From Boswellia sacra (lineage: Eukaryota > Streptophyta > Magnoliopsida > Sapindales > Burseraceae), in the NCBI GenBank assembly GCA_013180625.2, contig SNVD02012968.1, forward strand, positions 496,001 through 560,000: a stretch of 64,000 nucleotides of DNA. Direction: 5' to 3'. Both the position numbers and the translations under genes were made by a program. Numbering within the stretch: position 1 is the stretch's first letter; each line of letters begins with the position of its first letter. Below, piece by piece: positions 23,601 through 36,519 of the stretch. Under the pieces are notes generated by a model that had not been told where the DNA came from, made no database searches, and worked only from the letters and a program-made list of their open reading frames with translations.

Positions 23601-26600
23601 GCATGTTATGTTTTTACTTGAATTAAAATATCTGAAGCTACTTTTACTGGGGGACCAGGAGGAATTAACTGTCATCTTTTTTTTTTTTTTTCTTTTTTTT
23701 AATATTAATATACTTATGTAATGTGGTATTAAGAAAGGTCACATCCACTCTGTGGTAGATTTTACCTTGTCCATTGCAAAATTTGGAGTCCATTGAACTG
23801 AGACTAGCTTTTCCTCAAGTTTAGGTGGTCAGGCATGTCACTTTTCCATGCTACTGAAACTCATTATTTGCTTGATGGTTGATGTACAAAGAAGCATCAT
23901 ATTGATTAGAACTATTAATTGGGTGTGTATAGCGTATACACCTATATTGCTGAATATATGCAAAATTCTACATCAAGCAAACACCCATGCCATTTTTGGA
24001 AATTATGGTAATCATAAAAGTAAGTAGAAGAAATCAATATTTTGTCATAGTTTTTAAAAAATGCTGTTATATGTCTTTCTCTCCTCTCGCATTTCTTTTA
24101 GCTTTGTGGTTTTGACATCTTGATCTTAGCTGTCAATTGAAAATATTACCTCTAATTCCTATGCTGGATCTTTTTGCAAATACTTAGCAAGTCATCCTCC
24201 AGGCATGCTTTCTAGCATGAAAATGAATGGCTAATATCTCTAGGCTAATGAAGATCTGATGTTACTATCAACGTACTGGATTTTGCAATCTCTTTTCTGT
24301 ATGGATTTGCCTTTTAATGATTCATTTAATCAATTGTTTATGGCTCTTCTGTCAGTGTTTAAAAGAGACAGAAACTTGGAAAATTGCATTCTAGGTTTCT
24401 TACTATTATCTTGCTGTTCGTTCATTATGCAGTTAGCTGTATTAGCAGGAGATTTTCTGCTTTCTCGAGCTTGTGTTGCCCTTGCTGCTTTGAAAAACAC
24501 AGAGGTACGAATCTGTTTTTCCTGCCTTTATACATGTGAACATGTGTTGTAAATTGGGCTGTAAAAGATGTTAGCACTATTTAGCAAGCACTTAGCTCAA
24601 AACAATGTTTACCTATTTTCTTTCATAGACCAGGATTTAATTACAAGTGCACTAGTTATTTGAGATGATTGGTTGTCTACTAAAAATCCTGGTTTTTAGT
24701 TTCCTTTTAATTGTCCTTGACCAGTTTACAGCATAAAACCACACCTACTACTACTCCCTTTTTGCTTATGAAATATTATGTTTGGAACCTATTAAATGAA
24801 TAGTATGCTCTTCAGTTTACAGCATTGGCTATCTAATTCGTGGTTCGTAATGGAAAAAAAAAAACCTGTTTGTCTTTCAGTTTATTTAATGCACCATGAG
24901 ATTTGTAGAATGAACTTACTATTGGTAGCCCCATCAAACCGAAGTATGTAACTTTGTGCAAGTATCAAGGCAACTAATTTTCCTTTTTGACTGTTGGTTT
25001 TCTGTAATATTATGAGTAGTTGTAGAATGTGCAGACATCATTTGCTTTACTAATTGTATGCACCACCCCTATAGGTTGTATCATTATTGGCAACTGTAGT
25101 AGAGCATCTTGTTACTGGTGAAACAATGCAAATGACTACATCATCTGATCAACGTTGTAGGTATGTTGTTCTTCAATTTTGCTATTTGATTTTTTTTTTT
25201 TTTAATTTGATTCTTGTGCTGTGCTGTATGCTATTAGAGTAAATTGTTGAAGCCCATAGAGGATTTTGCTCTTTGTCTAAGGAGTACTAACTACTGGACT
25301 ATGATAGTCTCTTGTCTTTCTTTCATTGCCTTGTTTATTGCTTTTTTTAATTAGATGTCCAATAAATTCAGAGGCAATGTAGAAAGCAAATTTCTATCTT
25401 GTTTATTATGGCATCTTACAAAGATTCAGTGTCCTTTACATATCTGTTATGACAAGATGCTTTGAGGTCACATGTTGCAGTTTCTACACCCTCTGCATAC
25501 TCCAAACTTTATTCAGCAAATGAAAACCAGTTTGGTATTGTTCAGGTGGTCTAGCATATAGAGTGGCTGTTAGACTGCCATTCAACTGAACATCTCTTCA
25601 TTTGATAAAGTACTAAATTGGTTGTTTAATTTTGTACAATGGATATTGGGAATCGCTATATTTATCCTCGGTTCAGAAGGTTTAGTTTTATGGTCAAAAT
25701 TAAAGATTTTTAAGTGGGCTTAAGTGTGACTAGAATGGGATAGATAGTTCTGGGATCATTGGATGTACTGAACATAGTGATTTATATATTTATTTTGCCA
25801 TACTTCCCACAAACAAGCACAATGTAACGAAACTCTCCCAAGAGATCTAACCAACTAGGCTTTCCCCTTGGGGATAAGAGCATATTAAACTTAGTTATAG
25901 CCTTGATTTGACATGCACGCTTGCATACTTGTTTTGGCTCACTATTTGAAATATTTTAACAAAAACAGCATGGACTATTATATGCAAAAGACATACTACA
26001 AGACAGCATCATTGATATCAAATAGCTGCAAGGCAATTGCCCTTCTCGCCGGACAAACGACTGAAGTTGCAATGTTGGCTTTTGAGTATGGCAAAAATCT
26101 GGTTCGTACATTCCTTGAAGTTTTTTATGTCTACTAATTCTTAAATTTATTACAAATAGCATTTTATTTATTGAGTCTTTGGACATGGACCAAAAGAAAC
26201 TGTACCACAGTGAACTTCAGATTTTTTTTTGATCTCATTCTGCTCTCCATCCTGCTGTTGAATAAAAAAGGGCAACAACAGTGAATAGTCTGTGCAAATG
26301 ACCAACTTTGATATGAGCATCTCAATATTTCTATTTGGCTTTTCTAGAATATATCTTTATTGGCTTTTCTAGAATATATCTTTAATCTGCTCAAGTTATT
26401 CTAAATGATGTTAAATTTTGTTGTGCTAAAGAAGAATATGGGATTAGCTTAGTAATTTAAGTTGCATTCACTAACTTGTCAGTCACTTGGAGGGCACACA
26501 TATGGAGGGATGTCGTTGTATGGTTGTAACTCATTATTTCTTCAAATTATCCCAAGCCTTTATTTGCATTCCCCAAATTAGTGTTGCAGTAGTATATACA

Positions 26601-29158
26601 ATTCTATTTTACTCATCAAATAAAGTGTGAAGTGGTTCATTTTGTTGACATCCTTTAAGCTTTCTTTAGCTCTAATTTTTCTCCCTTTTTTCAGGGTCTG
26701 GCATACCAGCTGATAGATGATGTTCTCGATTTCACAGGCACATCAGCTTCCCTTGGGAAGGGTTCTTTATCTGACATCCAGCATGTAATTCATCTATCCT
26801 TACTGTATATTTCTTGTTGGAGATACTATAGGATTCTAGGTCAGATATTATTTATGGAAACCATAACAGAATCTTTTGGAAAATACTTTGCTTTACTTTT
26901 CCTTAGGGAAATGTTTATTTCTTCAATTAACAAGTGCACTTTTAGTTTCACTTTTGTGACAATCATACATATATTATTCCAAATAACAAGGACATTACCT
27001 TGTCAAAATAGATTGGCCGAGAAACTGTTTTAAGCAGATGGGTATGCAAACTGTGAAACTTTTTAACTTCAAAAGTTGCCATTAGGGGATAAGACTTAGG
27101 AGCCTTGCTGCTCTCTGTGTAACCTACGACTTTATAATCTGGATTTTAAAGATGCTTATTGAGAGGTGGTCCATAAATGTTGATAGAGTTTGGCTCTTAG
27201 CCTCTTTATGAGCCTCTGTTTCGGAAGAATATCAGGAGAACTTTTTATACAAAATGGTATTTTACTTTGTCTCAAATTTTGTGTTCTTAATTGTGCCTTC
27301 ATTAGAGATATAACACTTTGTCTTATAACGGACTTATGGGCCACCCCTTCTTTATCTTTATTTCATATCACTAACAAAATTCATATATATATAATACACA
27401 CACACATTTTTTTAGTATAATTTTTCAGTTTCTTATAAAAAAAAATCACTAACAAAATTCTTTTTTTTTTTTTCCAAGAAAATAATAATTTTAATATTGG
27501 TAAGTAATCACTTGACTAGTAGCCTAAGTTCAAAGATAAGTGCCGAAGAATAGTATTTAAGCTCTTAACAAATGTCAATAGTCTGGATATTGTCTGGTAC
27601 TTTGATTTTGAGCCTCTGGGAGAAAGCGACAAACTGAGGCTTGTAGACACATGAGGCAGATTATGTGATGGGGTTCATGATTCCCGGTGGGACAATGATG
27701 AGATTGTGCTCTGTTGTGGGTTAGTCATACCATCAAAGAAATTTCTTGTCATTTTAGTTGTCTTTACATTTGTATTCTCAGTTACAAGATTATGGTATGA
27801 TTCTTATCAACTATATATCAACTGGGAGAAAGTTAAATTTGTTGTCATTTTAGTGCTGTTTCTTATAAAAAAAGGGTTTTCTCTATATTTTCGTTGGCTG
27901 TGCACTCTATACTTAAAATTGAGGGCAGCGTTAGAGTGTAATAATAATGTTCTTGATCTCTTGTTAGTGCTTTCATTTTTGTGCAATTAGATTCAAAGTT
28001 TGTCATGATATATGTTTTGTTCTCTGGTTTAGGGAATTGTAACAGCTCCGATATTGTTCGCAATGGAAGAATTCCCTCAGTTACGTACAGTTGTTGAACA
28101 AGGCTTTGATAATCCTTCGAATGTCGATATTGTAAGTTTATATATTGTAGTCTTAATGTGAAAATTTGAATGTAATCCTTCTTATGTTGAAGCTACTCAA
28201 AGAATTGTGAATGTTCTATCTTTATCTTTGCTGCTGAGGGTTATCTTCTGCTAGGTGGCACTATTGGTATACAACATCTCATGAAAAAGAAAAATCTCAT
28301 GCTGCAATTCTGCTATTATTAGTTGATTAGATGTTGTAACTCGTCTTGTAAACCTCAATGGTTTTATTTTTCTTTCAAAATTTTACTTCAATATGGCATT
28401 CTTGATGCATTTTGAAATGATAATAATGCGTATTATCACTATTTTATATTATTTGAGCGTGGAGATATTAATGAAATACATGAGATATTTTCTTTTCTCA
28501 CCTGATGAGTGTCAGCCTGAGATCTTGCCAACATTTTGACTAATCTGCTAAATGGAGAGATTCTAGTTTCTTCCTCGATTCTTTTTGCCCGTTTCTGCTA
28601 ATATCTGCCTTCAGAAATTTGGCCTCAATCAATGCTACTGTTTGTTTTGCCTTTTTTATTTTTATTTAATTTTTTACATTGTCTATCTTTGAAGTTACAT
28701 ATTAGTTTCATTCTGAATGCTTCCCCTTTTTGAATTGCCGGGTAAGCATTGTTTGTGGTCACTTAGTTTTGAGAGAATGATATTGATTGCGTTTTCTCAT
28801 AATAGGGTTTGGACTTGCAAGTCATATTAATCTTGGATGTTTGGTAACAAGATTTATATTATACTATACTCTTTTATACAAATTGATATAGCATACTATT
28901 TGGTAAGGAATTATTTAGGATTATATGCGTTATTGTCTTGCCAAATTTTCCTTAGTTGGTCTACATGTGGAAATACAGGCCCTTGAATATCTAGGGAAGA
29001 GTCGTGGAATACAAAGGACAAGAGAGCTAGCCATGAAGCATGCCAATCTCGCCGCAACTGCAATTGATTCTCTACCCGAAACGGATGATGAAGATGTGAG
29101 AAAGTCGAGGCGGGCACTTTTAGATCTTACTCAAAGAGTTATCACAAGAAATAAATGA
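20625..29158 (+). CDS. SPS3-like: Long-chain all-trans polyprenyl diphosphate synthase, mitochondrial (solanesyl type)
   Basis: 12 exons, all with GT-AG introns: 20625-20783, 22193-22285, 22686-22766, 22910-22981, 23138-23269, 23406-23492, 24433-24504, 25075-25160, 25969-26101, 26695-26784, 28033-28131, 28979-29158, giving 427 aa. It adds isopentenyl diphosphate to an allylic primer to build the long prenyl tail of ubiquinone. The two Asp-rich motifs are DDVLD (186-190, in LLHDDVLDDADTRRG) and DDVLD (313-317, in QLIDDVLDFTG). The residue five before the first motif is Ala181, as is usual for long-chain products. The basic, Ser/Arg-rich N-terminus starting MLFSRGLSRIS is a typical mitochondrial presequence. 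Length and sequence closely match what I recall of Arabidopsis SPS3 (At2g34630). Exon phases close perfectly. It is convergent with the ZFWD gene at 30126. Confidence 0.93.
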
Positions 29159-30125
29159 CAGTATACTAGATCATTCTTACCAACACATTGTACCAGAGTT
29201 TTTGCTTATTAATTTCGACCATTGTTCCTTTAAGGTGAGGGACAATCTACCTTTTTATTCTTATTTTCTTTTCTGTTAGTCAAATTCTTTGTTTTTACAA
29301 TCATCAGTTTGAGGACTTACATCTTGTAAATCATCCATTTGATGGAGTACGTATTACATGATAATAATGTAATATTAATTCATTCTGTTCAAATGACTTT
29401 TTTGGTTTGAGATGCACTATAATGATATAAGTTGAAGCCATTTTGCTTGAAGAGGGTAGAAGTGGATTACAAGTTAATTTCTTAGAAGTTGTAACTTCAC
29501 CATGGAAACGCCTTGCTTCTGGAGCTAAGAAGAAAGTTTGGAGAAGGCTTCCATGAGCTGAAGCTCATGTATACACATTTCTATTTCTGTCATTTGGACA
29601 CACTTTATGGTGGAGGCGAACTGGGCTAGGTTCGTTCATCACCGGGAACCGGTTCATCAAGAAAACCTCTCTGAATGATCAAGAGGGTAAACAGGATGGT
29701 TAAGTGCATAATGCATCGGGGCTGTGTGACCAAGCTAAGATGTTCTGCTGTCTAATTTACGTGCCAATGAGACAAAAACAGAGGTTTGTCCAGCGTGCAT
29801 GGAGGTTTTTATTATATGGTAAATTTTGTAATTACTGTAACCATAGTTATACTTGTGCATCTTGGGTCGTGCAATCCTCTGATGATCAAAGTTGTTCACA
29901 AGTTAGCATTTGTTAATGAAGATGAAGAGAACAATGAATAAAACGAATCATGTCATCCACAAAGTATAACGTTGGAGTTATCAAAAATAAAGATGACGAT
30001 AGTACACAAATTTTTAACAACCTACTACGCGTATGGTAACAATTACAAGTGAAAGAATATTAAAGAAATTCATTTCTAAATCTAACTTTTTACAAGAAAA
30101 CTACGTAAGAAAACTACGTAGTGCT
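29159..30125. other. Convergent 3' intergenic region
   Basis: It holds the 3' ends of the prenyl synthase (+) and ZFWD (-) genes. The part next to ZFWD (about 29900-30125) is repeated in inverted orientation after the second ZFWD gene (59474-59640). No further gene is seen. Confidence 0.6.
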
Positions 30126-31376
30126 TTAGTCTTGCCCTTGTGCCGCATTCCACTTCCAAACATTCACTGCACCGCTTCCATCCCCGAGGAAAAAGAGTCC
30201 GTCAGGACCCCTCTGCATGGATCCAACTTCCTTCCTAGCAAAAACCCTGGCTCTCTCTTTAAATGACGGTAGCTCATACACCCGAACAGCAGAGTCTATA
30301 CAAGAACACAACAAGATGGGTTTACCATCTGCATCAATCATTCCAAACAGTGAAACGACACCGCAATCTTCCTTATTTGTATAAGTTGATTGGAAGCTGC
30401 CAATCTGATTCACAGCCCACACTTGGATAGTCTTGTCCAATGAGGCCGAGAACAAGAAATCATCACAAGAGAGCAAAGACGTCACAGCATCGCTATGCCC
30501 ATTCAGTGTCTGAACACATTCTAAAGTGTCCACATCCCACACCTTAATTATACCATCTGCAGAAGCAGAAAAGAGTCTCTTCTCTTGCATTCCAATAGTA
30601 AGAGACAGGATAGAAACTGTGTGGCCTTTCACTGTTGCGACCAGTTTGAATGGATTGCCCTCCGACTCCGAGCTTCCTCTCCAAACAGAAATGACTCCAT
30701 CATCTGAGCCAGAGAACAAAAGATCATTAGAAAAACAAACCACCATGGCATTCACCTGATGCCCAACCGGTCCGTCAAGAAGGAACGTCTCGTAATCACC
30801 AGTAGCCACATCAACTCTCCAGGCCTCGACAGAATTGGGTGAACCCACAAACACCCACGGGCCTTCGCTAATTAAACAACCAATCTCGGCTCCATTATCG
30901 ATCACCTTAATACACTCACCGGACTCACAGTCCCAAACCCTAACCCTACCATCTCTACCACCCGAATACAGCTTATTCGACCCGGAAAGAAGTCCAATAC
31001 CCGTCACGCCCTTCCTGTGGCCACTCAACCTTACTAACAAAGAGAGATTGTTGTCGTTGCCGTCGGAGTGGAGCCACGAGTGTAGAAAACGACATTTGTC
31101 ACCGTAAACACAAGTTCCAGAGGTCCAGTGATCACAAACCTTCAATTGCGAGTTGGTGTTTCTGGGTTCGTCAGAATCTGGGTTTGGAATTGGAGCGACA
31201 GTCCTTCTAGTTGTTGGGTGCGTGGACGTGGAGGCGTCGAGATGCAGAAACCGGCAAGGGTTTCTATTGCAGCGGCCTTGAAGCCAAAACACACAAACAG
31301 CATTCTTCTGAAGCGGCCGATTGTAGCAGTGCTTGCGCCCACCTCTTGCGTAGGCAGTAGTGTTCACAGCCATCAT
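30126..31376 (-). CDS. ZFWD-like: CCCH zinc finger and WD40 protein (ZFWD type), copy 1
   Basis: 416 aa in a single exon. Two CCCH fingers: C28-C36-C41-H45 (spacing 7-4-3) and C81-C89-C95-H99 (7-5-3). Then WD40 repeats from about residue 113 to the end, with clear LYSGGRDGRVRVWD, LFSGSDDGVISVW, LFSASADGIIKVWD and LFSASLDKTIQVW blades. The ZFWD family (Arabidopsis C3H48/59/63) is plant specific. A role in RNA binding with a protein scaffold is inferred from the domains, and the substrate is unknown. Upstream there is TATAAAA (31506-31500, minus) and an array of E2F-type and MSA-like motifs. A close inverted paralogue lies at 58208. Confidence 0.92.
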   Translation of the reverse strand: MMAVNTTAYARGGRKHCYNRPLQKNAVCVFWLQGRCNRNPCRFLHLDASTSTHPTTRRTVAPIPNPDSDEPRNTNSQLKVCDHWTSGTCVYGDKCRFLHSWLHSDGNDNNLSLLVRLSGHRKGVTGIGLLSGSNKLYSGGRDGRVRVWDCESGECIKVIDNGAEIGCLISEGPWVFVGSPNSVEAWRVDVATGDYETFLLDGPVGHQVNAMVVCFSNDLLFSGSDDGVISVWRGSSESEGNPFKLVATVKGHTVSILSLTIGMQEKRLFSASADGIIKVWDVDTLECVQTLNGHSDAVTSLLSCDDFLFSASLDKTIQVWAVNQIGSFQSTYTNKEDCGVVSLFGMIDADGKPILLCSCIDSAVRVYELPSFKERARVFARKEVGSMQRGPDGLFFLGDGSGAVNVWKWNAAQGQD

Positions 31377-31559
31377 CGAAGGATTCCGAGATTTTCAGAG
31401 CGTTAAAGTAAGAAATTTTTGTGAGAGACAGACAGAGAGATAGAGAGGAAAGTTTGAGAATTGAATTGAAAGCTTTTGACGAAGCCGAGTTCCGTTTCAT
31501 TTTATAAGCCTATAAATCATGTGATCGAAGGAGCCTTGAAGGTTCCTTCTAACGAAAGG

Positions 31560-31728
31560 AATTAACCCTCAGCCGTTGGATCAGAGATGACCGTTAACAT
31601 TCCCGCTCCCGCTACGAATTTGAAATGGAATTAACCTTGAACCGTTGTATCAGATTTTGTTGAGAAGACCGTTAACTTTCCCGCTTCCGCCACGAATTTG
31701 AATTCGTCTAGAAATCTTTGCCGCCAAA
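31560..31728 (-). promoter_or_regulatory. Duplicated cell-cycle-type promoter module of ZFWD copy 1
   Basis: Two imperfect tandem units (about 31560-31620 and 31630-31698) each carry an AACGG/CCGTT core (31573-31580 TCCAACGG on the minus strand; 31640-31648) and an E2F consensus WTTSSCSS (ATTCCCGC 31599-31606; TTTCCCGC 31677-31684). A third E2F match, TTTGGCGG on the minus strand, lies at 31728-31721. The same arrangement precedes the paralogue. Confidence 0.6.
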
Positions 31729-31928
31729 TATTTATAAACAGTTAATTTATAACTCTCATAACATTTTTAACAATTAAGTGCCAAGTTATCATCAAAATAT
31801 GCAATGTTAATTGATCTCGCTACAAGGGATTATGAAAATACTGAGGGTTAGATCTATGAAAATTATATTAATAAACAATGATACAATCAACAGAAATATA
31901 AAATTACGAATAATATCATATAAAAATG

Positions 31929-31967
<39 letters not shown>

Positions 31968-33059
31968 ATATAGTATAAATTGCCACAGTAATGTTTTCAA
32001 ATTATGTTATTATCTTACAATGAAAATTTCAGATTATATCAACTATTAAATAATTGATTTCTCCAATTGACAAGAATTTTCTATTAATATCATTTTTATT
32101 TTTCTTTCAAACATTAGTTGACATGTGGCTTTAGTAGAAATCAATGCCTCAAATTTAATTCCTTCCATTGTTTTCAATTATATATTTTTTTGGTCCGCCA
32201 CAATCTAGTCTCCGCTTTTCAATTGCATCGATGTAGATTTCTACAAGGAAATTTCCTCCTCTATTATAAATTTAAACAAGAGATTACTTAAATTTATCCT
32301 TTTTTAATCTAGATTTCTGCAAGAAAAATCTCGTTCTTCATTATTTTTCTAGGCAAGATTATTTAATCTCATTAATTTGAAGACAACCTTCTTTTAAATT
32401 TTAGTTTTAGTAGCAAGACAGAAATGCTATCGTAAATAGATTTGTTGGGAATTACATTATGAGTGAACTCAGGTGTTGGCTGGACACGTGGCTGGTAGCC
32501 TTGGACATTTTGTGAAACATCAAAGGTCAAGTTTATTTTTTAAAGTGGATAGATCAAAATCCACGACTAAATAGCTAGCCTGATATATCATACTTTTATC
32601 CCAGTTTTGGTAGGCAAAATATTTTAACTGTTTATAAATATTGAGATGTGCCATGCTTATGTAGAAATACACACTAATCAACAACAGCAGTTTGGTTAGA
32701 AAACAGTGCAAGCGGTTCCAGTGTACTTGAGCATGTGACAAAGCGGAAACTAGCTATGGGAGAAGTGAACCAGTCAGAGTTTTGATAAATTAATTTTGAT
32801 TATAGTCCAACCATATTTTACAAAATCCAAGTCAAAACTGCAGCCTATCTTTTTGTCATCCTTATTGCTAATAGATGTGCTCTTAAGATAATCCAAGATG
32901 ATGAACTGGAGACGTAGGCATTTTGTGGAACATCAAAAGAACATACAGGGTTCAGTTACACTTTTTGGCCAACCGTGTTTCAGCTTCAAACTGCACAGCG
33001 TTTTGATTTTAAACTCTCTTGCCAAAACCGAGTTCCCAAGGTTATGAATTCACCATTAC
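31729..33059. other. Intergenic region between ZFWD copy 1 and the J-domain gene
   Basis: AT-rich. It contains a (TA)n run at about 31929-31964, near which the inverted duplication with 57.6 kb ends. The part left of 33060 is presumably the 3' untranslated region of the J-domain gene. No supported coding sequence. Confidence 0.55.
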
Positions 33060-36000
33060 TTAAAAGAAAACATCTTGAGAGATGAATGCAGCCCATGCAT
33101 CCTGCAGGCAATAGCATCATGTCAGATTCTCATAAAATTTCTGAGCACAAAAAAACTCAATGACTTCTTTTTCATATTTCATTAGTTATGCATGTTCCAC
33201 TGATGTATCCGCAATTGTATACTTGGAAAAATGAATTGGGCCAAATGTTTCAAGTAGTATTTTAATAGGTTTCTTCAGAGATCACATCACATCATCTGTG
33301 CAGAACAAAATTTACCTGGAGGATGGAAAAGACCTTGTCTGCAACATATTTTTGTTGGGGTGTTGCTCCTCTTTGCTGCAGTTTGTCTGGGTGGAGACAA
33401 AGCCTCGCTTTTTGATATGCCTTCTTCACATGTGAGCTTTCTATGAGGTTTGTTAGGGGGACTGCGTACCAACCACTGTTAGGCCACAAAATCTGAATAC
33501 AGTACGAAAGAATAGTCAAATTTTGCTTTTGCATACCATCATCATCAATCCTATCACAGATATGAAAGTTATTGCCTTCTTAGTTTAATTTTAAATATGA
33601 CATTGACACCAAAATAAAACGTCTTACATGATGGAGTGCTGAAAGCAGCAAACGGATATTAGTTTCTTTACCGGCTGACCACAATCTTATATCTTCTTCC
33701 AATAGCTCCATTTCACTCTGTAGTTTCTGTGAAGGAAAGCAAATGTATTACAAGCTATCCACTTTCTTATGTTGACCGAGAAAATGTAAATAAAGAAGCA
33801 GTTGCCAACAAAGGAGAAGAAGATCTAGTATCATGCTATCATAAATATTCGCCAGAGTCAACTTTGCATCCCTGCCGCATTCTAATGATTCTGTTTTTTA
33901 TTTTTTAATTCAATCATGGAGGCTATAATAGAATGCTGATCCAATTTGTGGAGATGTCATCCTATATAATTTTGCTGGCCATGGAAACACTTTTTCCAAC
34001 TAAATTTTGGGGCTATTTCTCTCGTTATCACTCAGAAAAACTTGCTGATGCATCTAGCACAAGCCAGTAGCCACCCCTAAAATAGACAAAAAATGGTTCT
34101 CAAACGCAGACCTAAACAAAAATAGCAGAAGTTTTTCACATCCATAATGTTACTGACAGTGATCGGTCCTGTGCAGAGTGAACACTGGTTTATGTCTCTG
34201 TTAACTGGACAGCAGATTTTCACTCAATGCCTAGAGTACGCTTAACCAGCACACAGGTGGGATGTTTACTTGTGTGGTTGGGTGTTCATACGTTTTCCTA
34301 TGAACAAAATATTTTGGGGCTACTCTAATATTCTTGGAGGTGCTAAGAGACTGCCAAAACGAACTAAAGAACCCTCTCAGACATGAAACGCCCCTTACAT
34401 ATTCTTCTGATTGATCTTTTACTTCTTCAGTTGTCCAGTTCTTTGGTTCTCCCTGTAAAGTAGAAGGCAAAAGTATTGTAAATTAATTAGTTTGTGCTAT
34501 CCTATCTTTTTCTATCAACATCAACTTCTTTCCCTCATCAAGAAAATTGAATCTCAGACTGCAGTAATGCAAACTGAATATACAAGATTAGCCCCTGTTT
34601 AATAGCTTCAAATTACGCTGATGTAATAAGGGAAACTTGGATAGCTTATACGCAACGATGTAAATATGTAGCTGAAAGAAAGTAAATATGCTTACCATTT
34701 CAGAATGCGTGGTTCCGTGTCCTGCAATTTCTTGATCTAAAATTTCATTGGCATTGGGCCTCTCTGCAGAAATTAAAGAAGAAAGAAAAAAAATTGTCGT
34801 TTATCTTGTAACTAGAATTTCTTTATGGAAATTCAAATCAAACTGCTGCATATGAGGAAAATACTACATATGCCTATCACCTTCTGTATCAGCTGCTGAT
34901 GACGACGGCTCTTTTTCTGGTTGCATTGAGGAACTGTGTGTCTGAAACTTCTCCTTGGCCCATGCAATAGCTTCATCAATGGAAACTGCTTCTCCGGTTC
35001 CCTCTCTGTAGTCAGAATTGATCTCAATGACATAAGAACTCATAACCTCATCCTCCTCTTGCTCCTCATCCTGTTCTTGCATTGTATTACTCGGCATACC
35101 ACTTTTTTTCTCTGATTCTTGGCAAAGTGAAGAGACAGGAGATGAAGGTGAGTTGAGTCCCAGAACATCCACAGACACTTTGATACTTCGAAACGAATTG
35201 GGTTCGAGGCTTATGGTTTCCGGGGATGAAACACGTCCAGAAAATCCATAATATGAGCTTCTGCAGAAGTCCCTGTTCTCATTTTCCATGTACTGAGCGT
35301 CAATGTAGGAAGAACGATTGGAGTGACAAGTAGGCAGCCCTTGTTTCCTTGTGTCATCATCTGCCATCATTGTTGCTGAGTTCCATCTACTTGGAACATT
35401 AATTGGCCTGTAACAATCAAGAGATCCAATCTTAATAGATGCATTATTAGGCTGCTGAAATTTTAGAACATCAATAAGTAACAACAAACAAACAAGATCC
35501 CTTTGTTTCATTTTTTTCTTTTCCTATAATCACATTGAAGTGTACAACACACTTACAAGTGTTTTTTACATTAAAATCATTTTTATATGTACATTGTATA
35601 ATGTTTTCGTTGAAGATTAATAAATAAACATTTCCTTAGAAATTGTTTTTATATGGTAAAAAATGCTTCCAAACTCCTCTAAAAAGTATCTAGTTTCAAT
35701 CAAATTAATCCTAAATTTCCTTGGAAGTGTTTATATATATATATATATATTCAGAAGTGCTTTCAAAGTACTGTAGAAAGTAGCTTGTCTCAATCCAATT
35801 AATCCTAAATGGCAAATAAGATTGTTTTGTGATGGCATTTTTCTAGAGGCTTTGTTTGTTCTTGCTGAAAATCAAGAGACGGTAGCATAAATCATCTACA
35901 GCAACAAGTTACAGATCTAAACGAGGCCGTACGGGATACCATAAGCAAACAAAACCAACCAACGAGCGCATAAACGTCAAATAATTATGACCAGAACCAG

Positions 36001-36519
36001 AACCAGTTAAATTTACAGTTAAAAGCAGTTGACACCGTACCTGAGCTTGGAAGCAAAAGAAGACAACCCCACGTCATCACCGTCGAGCGGCCGGAGCGGA
36101 CTCACCTCCTCCGAGCTCAAAACGGAAGAAGAATTCGATTTGGACTTCGGGCGAGACCGCTCCCGCGACATGCGCCCATCCCTGTGGGAAAAGACGTCCC
36201 CGTATAGCCCCTCGCCCCTGGCCGGAATCCTAAACGCCGGCAGCACGCGGCCACTCATCTTAGGTGGAGAAAGAAACTCGGGAGAGCGGTTCCGAAAAAC
36301 CTCGGCGTAGAAGGAGGAGGCAGAGGAGTAATCAGCAGAGAATTTCCGGGAGAGAAGCGTCCGAGGTGGGCCACCGAAAACGTCAGCGAAATCTTCAGGA
36401 TCAAGGGTGGTGGAAGTGAAAGAGTGACGTGTAGTTCCCTCAGCCATCGACTTCCTACGAGGTAACGTGTGCATTGATGTTCCCATCGGCATGCGCCACG
36501 ATTCGTCCATGCTTCTCAC
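33060..36519 (-). CDS. Auxilin-like J-domain protein (JAC1-related)
   Basis: 7 exons on the minus strand: 36519-36041, 35407-34881, 34763-34696, 34452-34399, 33726-33628, 33492-33316, 33101-33060, giving 481 aa with perfect phase closure. The N-terminal two thirds are low-complexity, Ser/Pro/Glu-rich and presumably disordered, with FADVFGGPPR (about residues 45-54), a motif type shared with JAC1/auxilin-like proteins. The C-terminal J domain (about 390-481) has LWPNSGWYAVPL and the HPD tripeptide at 443-445. Such proteins stimulate Hsc70, classically for clathrin uncoating. JAC1 is needed for the chloroplast accumulation movement. This one is shorter than Arabidopsis JAC1 (about 650 aa) and by size and neighbours matches At1g30280 as I recall it. 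Function beyond Hsc70 co-chaperone is inference. Confidence 0.9.

Noticed and set aside
26339..26385. Short tandem GGCTTTTCTAGAATATATCTTT in a prenyl synthase intron
   Set aside because: Two copies of about 24 bases only; ordinary intronic slippage.
30835..31406. Plus-strand frames of 90-92 codons in ZFWD, with counterparts at 58178-58758
   Set aside because: They are antisense shadows, conserved between the two copies only because ZFWD is.
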